The position numbers and the translations under genes were made by a program. Positions 57,024 to 64,000 of a stretch of 64,000 nt of DNA are shown piece by piece. The DNA is from Zygnema cylindricum (Eukaryota > Streptophyta > Zygnematophyceae > Zygnematales > Zygnemataceae). The stretch is from the NCBI GenBank assembly GCA_037447655.1, contig JBBHKE010000991.1, positions 183,129 to 247,128 of the forward strand, given 5' to 3'. The stretch's first letter is position 1. Each line of letters begins with the position of its first letter. The notes under the pieces were generated by a model. That model was not told the DNA's origin, ran no database searches, and saw only the letters and a program-made list of their open reading frames with translations.

Positions 57024-57641
57024 CACCGCGAATCGTAATTAGAGTAAATTACTCTAATTCGGTCGCTCGAAATTTCGACTCTATCACATCAAATAGAGTA
57101 ATCGATTATAATTTTTTCATTATTCTAATTTAGGTGAGGTTTAATTAGCGTAAAAAATTATAATATATGTTATTTTTAAATAGTGTGGAGTACGGACGAC
57201 GTCTGACCGTGCAAAATTGTACTTTTATAAGTATAAAGGTACAAATAATGATTTCATAGAATCGCGCTCGCACGTGAAATCGCACTAAAAAAAAAAATCA
57301 ATCACATCGAAAAAAAGCCGTTCGTATAACTCTCGTCCGTCGACAGCATCGTCGTCAGTGTGAACATTAACTGACATTCAATGCGACAAATATTATTAGC
57401 GTCATAATGACGTCAGTACTATACCGGACTGACACATTTTGTACGTCTACGTAATTTAGTGTTCATAATTATCGCGCACATAATTGTCGCCGACATAACC
57501 CAATATAGAATAACTAAATAAATTAGAGTAAACTTCATAGTTGAAAAAGCTCTATCACATAAATTAGCGTCAATTACTCTAATTGTTTTATTTTGTTTTT
57601 TTACTCTAATTTTTTCATTACTCTAATTACGATTCGCGGTG
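57024..57641. mobile_element. TA-family element, 618 bp (CACCGCGAATCGTAATTAG ends)
   Basis: Terminal inverted repeats CACCGCGAATCGTAATTAG and CTAATTACGATTCGCGGTG; TA at 57022-57023 and 57642-57643. A TA duplication is characteristic of the Tc1/mariner superfamily. No transposase frame is present, so the element is non-autonomous. Confidence 0.92.
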
Positions 57642-57731
57642 TACAGTACTTCTAAAATTCCCTTCCCAAATCAGAAAATGTTTTCGTGAACAGCACAATC
57701 CAGAAAACAGATCACAGTCAGCAGTTTGCTA

Positions 57732-58220
57732 CACCGCGAATCGCTATTAGCGTACATGACGCTAATTGGGGTACCCCTTTTTTTGGGGCAAATTCTCAAA
57801 TAGAATAAAGTACGCTAAATGTTTTTGCACGTTATTTGAGGTACCCCGCTCAATGCGGTTCATAACTGTAATTTAGTTCCCTTTTAAACAGTGTGGTGTA
57901 CGGACTGCCAGATCTCTACTATTTCGTACATTTTTAAACTTAAAAGTACAGAAAATATAATAATATATAATTGCGTAAATGTTTTCCGGCAAACGCAGAT
58001 GTCAAAAAAACGCGACCTCGTACGAATTGAACAGTTTCGTACAAATACATGTTTTAGTGTGGACATATTATCGGCTGAAAATTTTTACAAAGCAGTTTAC
58101 AAATTAGAGTACATGATAAATTAGTATCATGGTGTACCCGAATAAACACAATTTACCGTAAAGTACGCTAATTGTTTCATTACGCCATCTATTTCATTAC
58201 GCTAATAGCGATTCACGGTG
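57732..58220. mobile_element. TA-family element, 489 bp (CACCGCGAATCGCTATTAG ends)
   Basis: Ends CACCGCGAATCGCTATTAGC and GCTAATAGCGATTCACGGTG; TA at 57730-57731 and 58221-58222. It inserted 90 bp from the previous element in the same duplicated segment. Interior not similar to it beyond the termini. Confidence 0.92.
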
Positions 58221-58649
58221 TACTGATGAGCTTTCAAATTTTCATGCAGACTTGCACCACGTATGAAAGCTCTTAGCTGTAACATTTCTCACGCTTGCCA
58301 ACTAGATCGCCTCGCTGGACGAATGGCATTCCGCATTTATTTAACAACGGTCTCGGCAAATCTAGTTCGCTGGATCGTTGCGTATCTGATGCGGGCCACA
58401 CAGATTTTACAATTTTAGGTTGCTATCATCCAAAAAAAATAAAAAAAATCCGATGTAACATACGCAATTTGGAGCTTTGGACTTTAATTAGTAAATACTA
58501 AATACAAACTTCTGTACATTACAGTACAGATTCAGTACTGTACTGTACTGTACAGCAGTATAGTACACAGTGAATCGCTAGCCGAATCTACTATGTACGA
58601 AGAGAATCTGTCAATTTGCAAAAGTTGTGGCGAAATATGTCTTGATACA

Positions 58650-60274
58650 GTGTTTGACTGCTGGGAATCGGGTAAATTCATATCAAGATAATTTCAATAT
58701 TCGATATATTGAATATCGATTGAGCAAAATCTTCGATATATCGTACCGGGACCAACAAAGCCATCGCGATATATATCGCGATACATAGTATTTTTTAAAA
58801 TTTAATATTTTATACTTTTATATAATATGTTATTTTAGCGAAAAAGACACATTGTCGGACACGCCACGTACGACGTGATTTTCGTTGCGTGACTTAAAGG
58901 TGAACGGCGCAAAATGTAACCGACAAAAAAGTACTAACTCTGTAATTCATACAATTACTTATTTGGGGTATGGTTAGGGTGCGTCTCCATGTGCCTTTGT
59001 AAGGGTTCTTTTCTGTCGTTTTCTTGTAAAACTTAGAGCCGTACCGCGTAAGTTTCAACCGTACAAAAAAATAGAGAAAATGAGAAGTACATTTTGCGTC
59101 ATCATCGAATTTAAGATGTACTACATGTTGTCGTTTTGTGTTCTTCGACCTACGGCCAAGCCAAAAAACGTTATCTTCAAACTATTCTTTAAAACACAGG
59201 GAAGATGTGTTTTAAAACAAATATTTTTTAAAAAACTAATAGAAACACGTAGTCGCACGTGTAAAAAAAAATCAAGAAATTTCTAAAGAATTCAAGGGAC
59301 GACGAAAAGTGCACGATCCGGTATGTGTTGTCTGTTTGCGTTCAGGCACGACAAAGCAAAGTACACAATTTGTTTGGTTTTGTCCGTTTGCGCTTGGTAC
59401 GGATTTTATTTCGCCAAGGGTCTCAAGATCCCATGTCATTTCACGTCGAGCGGACAAGAGACGCAAAGGCAAATTGCATCTTCTTCAACCGTGAAACTGC
59501 ACAGGTGGATGGCGGTACATCTACAATGTCACGAAAAGTCATGCGACGTCACACGCAGTTACAAAAAATAACGTGCGTCATCACATTGTACACTGTCGAC
59601 AGTCGTCACGGGCATTGTCGACGTATACAGTCGTCACGACTTTAAGTCACAACTTCGTTTGGTACACATAAGGACACCCGAAATCCGGGTCCGCCAGATC
59701 TGCGCTAAAATACAAAGTAAATTCTCAAAGTTTCAATTGCATAGAGACGCACCCTTACATCAGGTGGTCTTTATAATAGTAAGAAAAACAAAATTTATGT
59801 ATTACAGAGTTCTCAGTTACATCGTGTAACGTCTGTCAACAAGTTTTTACATACGTGTTTTGATTTGAGTGGTTCATTGACGATCAAATCTCTAAAATCA
59901 TCAACAAATTGAAAACTTACCATTTTCGTATGGAAATCCGTACATGCGTATTATGACATGTACTTCACAATTGTACCGCGTCAATGTACCTCAAAGATCT
60001 CCTTCACTCTGCTGACTTTCAAGGAAAAACCGTATTTCTTTTCGGCAAAGATTTTACGTCACTTTATCCGAAGGCACGTGACTTTGGTGACCTGTGATTC
60101 TTTTTTTCTTTTTTTTATGCTTTGATATATTGGCGATACGATATATCGGCTATACATCGGCGATACATTGCGATATTTTGATTTTTGATATATCGAAGCG
60201 ATATATCGATTATTGTGTACCTGAAATTCGATATATATCGAATATCAGCAAATGGTCCTTGATACCCAACACTA
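58650..60274. mobile_element. hAT-like element H4 (1625 bp) with a nested PIF/Harbinger-like insertion
   Basis: Right end CGATACCCAACACTA-type (GATACCCAACACTA) and left end AGTGTT...GAATCGGGTAA with a small rearrangement. Flanks CTTGATAC at 58642-58649 and 60275-60282 match perfectly. Removing the nested insertion leaves about 847 bp, close to the length of H3, to which it is related in inverted orientation. Confidence 0.88.
58977..59754. mobile_element. PIF/Harbinger-like (Tourist-type) element, 778 bp, nested in H4
   Basis: Ends GGGTGCGTCTCCATG and CATAGAGACGCACCC (15 bp with one mismatch) with TTA at 58974-58976 and 59755-59757. A 3-bp TTA duplication is the PIF/Harbinger signature. The sister element H3 has the uninterrupted site in reverse orientation near 56530-56545 (GTAACCATACCCC). 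It contains several short open frames (59080-59286, 59309-59494, 59325-59645) without recognised domains. Confidence 0.9.
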
Positions 60275-60401
60275 CTTGATACGCAATCCCCACCGGAAAA
60301 GAGTGCAGGCCCGTCAAATCAAAAATTACGTCGTTTTACGAGTTTAACAAAGGAAAAACTAACAGAAAAAGGGTAAGAAAATGAAAAGCATGAAATAAAA
60401 A

Positions 60402-61462
60402 AGAGGAATTGATCATGACCTTGACTGTTTTGGTTGCGCACAGTCAGTTACTTCACTTTCTCAATAATTGTACGTTTGAAGTACATATTGGTACAACTAA
60501 CGTACCGTTGAGTACAAATTTGACGGTCAATCGGTTGGACAACTTTGACTTTCAAAATATTGTTTCAACCGCTTAAAATTTTGTCGCGCTTGCGGACATC
60601 GACCGTCATAAAAAAAATAGCAATTCACACGGCCGGCGAACATTTAAGGTAACAAAACTGCGGCAACCACATGTAAATAAAAGTGTTTCAGACAATCACT
60701 TTTTGTCTCTACGTGAGCTCCACAGTGAGAGCACTTAGCCGCAAAATTGAAATTTAATTGTCTAAGCATTACATTGAACTTAGACGCAAAGTGAAACGGA
60801 ACCTCTTTAAACTAAACTGAACTACTGTAAGTTTTGTACGAAAATATTAAAACGCATGAAACAAAATTTTGTTGTCAATGTAAAAATGTTGATTTGTAGA
60901 GAGTGTGGCTCGATTTCGTCGCGCGTGACGACGCACATTTTTTCATTTAATTTCAATTGATATTTTTACGCCGGTTCGTTTTATTATAGTGTACAAAGTT
61001 TGTTTCGTTTCATGCGTTTTAATATTTCCGTACAAATCTTATAATATTTTAGTTTAAAGAGGTTTCGTTCACTTTGCGTCTAAGTTCAATGTAACGCTTA
61101 GACGATTAAATTTCAATTTTACGGAAAAATGCTCTCACCGTGGAGCTCACGTAAAGACAAAAAGTGAATGTCTGAAGCACTTTTATTTACATGTGGTTGC
61201 TGCAGTTTTATTACCGTAAACGTTCGCCGACCGTGTGAATTGCTAATTTTATTATGACGGTCGACGTTTGCAAGGGCAGTATCATTTTAAACTGTTGAAA
61301 CAATATTTTGAAAATGAAAGTTGTCCAACCGATTGACCGTCAAATTTGTACTCAACGGTACTTTATTTGTACCAATATGTACTTCAATCATACGTTTTTT
61401 GACAAAGTGACGTAAGTGACTGTGCGCAACCAAAATAGTCACTATCATGATCAATTCCCTAA
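60402..61462. repeat. Long inverted repeat (~470-bp arms, ~125-bp loop)
   Basis: The left arm (about 60402-60872) starts GAGGAATTGATCATGAC and the right arm (about 61000-61462) ends in its complement TCATGATCAATTCCC. Shared internal words include GTTGCGCACAGTCA, ATTTGACGGTCAATCGGTTGG, CACATGTAAATAAAAGTG and GAGCTCCACAGTGAGAGC, all in opposite orientation. Arms are diverged by point changes and small indels. No target duplication is obvious, so it may be a foldback element or a hairpin-forming locus. Confidence 0.88.
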
Positions 61463-62023
61463 AAAATGTGCCAAATAGAATTTGCATTTCGTTTAATGCT
61501 GTGTAGTACACGGCGAATCACTATTACGCCTTGCAAGGGTGATGTTCCATTAGGACATTCTGTTATTGTAAGGCCAACATTACAGTGCTACAAATTGAAC
61601 GAAGTTCCATTGCGCGGAGTTTGTAATCCACGTGTTAGCAAAAGAATGGTGCCACCTAAATTTAGATTTGATATAGAATATTGTCATGATTTTTACACTG
61701 ACCAAAAAAATTCATTTGCGTACCATGTACGCGCGTACCAGGTCATCGTTCAACACTTCAACACAACTTGTGTACTCTTTGTAGTCTCCTTGTCAAATAC
61801 CACCTCATTTTTTTAGGGTTCCGTGACGAATGAGCGCTGCCAAAAATAGTGTTACGAATGGGCGCTAACAAAAATGGCGTGACAAAAGTGCGTTACGAGA
61901 TTCCGTTTGTATTTTTTGTTGATTTTTTGAATGCGTTTATCGTGCGCGAATTTTTTTGATTTCCGTTGGTTGCCATCTTGACCCGTATGCTTATTATCCA
62001 ACGTGTCGCGGCTCAAATTTTTA

Positions 62024-62065
62024 TGTAATTGGTGATGTACCTCGCGAGGTACATCACCAATTACA
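62024..62065. repeat. Perfect 42-bp palindrome
   Basis: Every base from 62024 to 62044 pairs with its partner in 62045-62065; the axis is between G62044 and C62045 in the core CTCGCGAG. There is no spacer, so it could extrude as a cruciform or fold as a hairpin RNA. Confidence 0.97.
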
Positions 62066-62429
62066 AAAACTTTCGAAGCGAATGCTTCGCGAAAAAGCAT
62101 CCAACGGTCATTGTTAACTCCCAAACTTTTGGAGAATATTGCCAAGATTCTCTGTAATGTTGTTTTCCGGATAACAACAAAATAAGAGGTACGCGTAGTA
62201 CGGAGAGGTCCAAATTTTTGTAAACAACCTCAATTTTCGTATAGTGGAACTTCACCCTAAGTGTAAAGAGATTATTAGAGTAAAGAGAAAAATAGTGTTA
62301 CTAAGTCTATTTTGGGTTCAAACGCCAATAAATATTAACGCTATATTATACATGTAACACTAAGGTATAGTAGTTTGGATACACATTTTCATGTTGTTGC
62401 CGATACAGTCTATGTTAAGATGAGAGGTC

Positions 62430-62710
62430 CCAAATGGTTAACCGAAATCGTAACCGACTGGTAATCAACCGCCTGCATCGGATCCGGAACGGATTGGGGT
62501 GCCAAATCTAGGGGGGGCGGGCGGATTCGGGCGGTTGATTCACAAAAAAAAAATAAAAAACGGTTATGGTCGGGTAAACAAAAATGAAAAAATTGAAAGT
62601 TTTGTACTGTCCATACTATTGAACATTTTTGTACTGTCCATACTATCCAACAATTTTGTACTTTCTACTCTTGGTATCGTGGAGGGTACAAGGGAAATGT
62701 ACCATTAATT
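62430..62710. repeat. Inverted copy of the 55700-55962 repeat
   Basis: Reverse-complement counterpart of the dispersed repeat near 55.8 kb, with GGATCCGGAACGGATT, GGCGGGCGGATTCGGGCGG and CTTGGTATCGTGGAGGGTAC. It contains a local duplication of TTTTGTACTGTCCATACTAT at about 62602-62648. Confidence 0.75.
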
Positions 62711-63275
62711 TTGTACTTATTTGGGCACCGGCGGGTAGGGGCTGTCGCAAAAAATCAAGTTTCGGTTAACTTTTATTTTCATAAACGCGTTTCGGGTAAC
62801 GGTTAACAATTTAGGATCGTGATATAACCCAGTCGGGCGTCGGGTACTCAGACTTTGAAAAAAAAATACGGTCGGTTTCGGTTATCTAAAATTTTGAATT
62901 TTGCGACCAATGGTTCAGATAGTTGACGTGTGAACATGTGAGAACAAGTTCACGCGATTTTATGATTTTTCTCCCGTCTTCATCATTAGGAATAAAATCC
63001 GAGTGCGCTTTCCAATGTCGACGCACTCACATTCTTGTGTCGACGCCGTTATCTGACATTTTTTATTATGTACGACTATACGAAATAACGAGCAGTTTTA
63101 GGACGGAGTGATGCATTTTGTAAATTACACTATATAAAATCAGCCCAAACTAGATTAGCTGACAATAATAAAACAATGCTATGCTAGCGTAAAGGAAAAA
63201 ATAAAATTATCAATTATATTTTAAGTTCGTGAGTCAAAATTTAAAGGCGCATTGATACTAATAGCGATTCACGTA

Positions 63276-63780
63276 CTGAACTGTAATGTACCGCAACTAC
63301 AGTTTCGATTGCTTTGAGCATTTAAGGTGCCTGTTTTTCCGGGCAACTTGCTTTGTGAAATTGCGTTAACGTTTTCGAAAGTACAGTACGGCGCTTGGCT
63401 TTCCAAATGAGTGAAAATCTTTGGTGTCGGCAAGTTGGTAACTACAAATTTATGGATTATCAACTGCCACAGATTTATCGAATCCTGCTTAAAATTGATC
63501 TAAACTTTATAGATTTGATAAGGTTACCCGGTTTTTAACAAATGTCGGGTAACATTATAGTAACATTGTATTTATATGATGCAAACACAAATTTGCACCG
63601 CTCGTGCTACACACGACCAAGCAACAAGCGAACATGGTTGCAAGGGACATAGGGTATTGATTCTCACCACAAAGTTTTTTTTATTCCCTCCAAGAAAAAT
63701 CGCATGGTAAGGAACAACTTTAAAAATCGTTGAGTGCAAAAAAAACAGCAAGGAATGTCAAGAGGGAGTCACGTTTATTT
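63276..63780. other. Spacer without recognised features
   Basis: AT-rich sequence; only short frames without protein-like features are present. Confidence 0.4.
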
Positions 63781-63960
63781 CATAGTTCAAAAGTAGGCTT
63801 TTTTATGGTAGGCCTTTAGTAGGCGCACAAAACTTTGCACAAAGCTCGCGCAACGTAGGCATACTGTATGTGTGTGCGTCGTGCACACTCCTGTACGAAC
63901 GTCCGAATCTGACGTAAGATCAAAGTACAGCGCACGCCGCCGGACGGAATTTTTTAGCGA
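63781..63960 (-). mobile_element. Partial or diverged hAT-like MITE, CATAGTTC family, inverted
   Basis: Begins CATAGTTCAAAAGTAGGC and continues TTTTTTATGGTAGGCCTTTAG, which matches the inverted right end of the element at 20378-20671. GTCCGAATCTGACG and GATCAAAGTAC further on correspond to its interior. The opposite terminus is not seen before the window ends. Confidence 0.7.
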
Positions 63961-64000
63961 ACTGACACGGCGTAGGATGACATTCCGTGGGAAAAAAAAC

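Larger units (their letters stand above)
56976..58419. repeat. Duplicated segment, copy B, carrying two TA-family insertions
   Basis: Apart from the two insertions at 57024-57641 and 57732-58220 this is collinear with 50134-50475. Both insertion points are TA dinucleotides that are duplicated here and single in copy A. Confidence 0.88.
61508..63275. mobile_element. Possible large TA-family element (CACGGCGAATCACTATTA ... TAATAGCGATTCACG)
   Basis: The left terminus resembles the CACCGCGAATCGCTATTAG consensus, and the right terminus contains TAATAGCGATTCACG, but the last bases (GGTG) are absent and the TA duplication is ambiguous. The interior holds the inverted dispersed repeat at 62430-62710 and a perfect palindrome at 62024-62065. 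A 116-codon frame at 61466-61816 and others have no recognised domain. Confidence 0.45.

Overview
The window is nuclear DNA from a streptophyte (green plant lineage, either a charophyte-type alga or a land plant). The evidence is five intron-rich genes whose products belong to plant families: a STRUBBELIG-type LRR receptor-like kinase, a ZCCHC10-like zinc-knuckle protein with a plant-type N-terminus, a plastid-type methionine sulfoxide reductase B, a DDB2 protein of the plant type with a CCHC knuckle, and a SINE1/2-like ARM-repeat protein with a KASH-type C-terminus. I cannot name the species. Introns are GT-AG, with one apparent GC-AG intron, and are mostly 0.2-1.9 kb. A run of 10 Ns at 11853-11862 shows this is a draft assembly, and two genes carry apparent frameshifts that may be assembly errors.

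Layout. 1278-11317 (+): a 15-exon receptor kinase gene that I could splice into one 1197-codon frame. 11318-18327: intergenic DNA with a CT microsatellite, an assembly gap, a pyrimidine-rich stretch and degenerate repeats. 18328-19846 (-): ZCCHC10-like gene. 20771-24179 (+): MsrB, five exons, head-to-head with the previous gene across a ~0.9 kb interval that holds a hAT-type MITE. 26802-37452 (-): DDB2, about 12 exons, with introns full of pyrimidine microsatellites, a 101-bp satellite with higher-order structure, and MITEs. 39769-49026 (-): SINE-like gene, at least 10 exons. 49027-64000: a gene-poor, transposon-dense region.

The repeat region can be resolved well by eye. Two hAT-like MITE families can be defined by perfect 8-bp target-site duplications (termini TAGTGTTG... 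and CATAGTTC...). A TA-duplicating family has CACCGC... termini. A PIF/Harbinger-like 778-bp element with a TTA duplication is nested inside a hAT element. A decayed Copia element is present, as is a Copia-type LTR edge with a primer-binding site. A long inverted repeat has ~470-bp arms, and there is a perfect 42-bp palindrome. A duplicated locus occurs once without and once with two TA-family insertions, which gives natural empty and filled sites.

The five genes do not form a pathway. They are independent housekeeping or signalling genes: cell-surface signalling, RNA/nuclear zinc knuckle, plastid redox repair, UV-damage recognition with CUL4-DDB1, and the nuclear envelope-actin link. The most unusual gene is the receptor kinase. 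It joins an LRR ectodomain, a ~350-residue extensin-like proline-rich domain and an ALE2-like Cys module to a STRUBBELIG-type pseudokinase.
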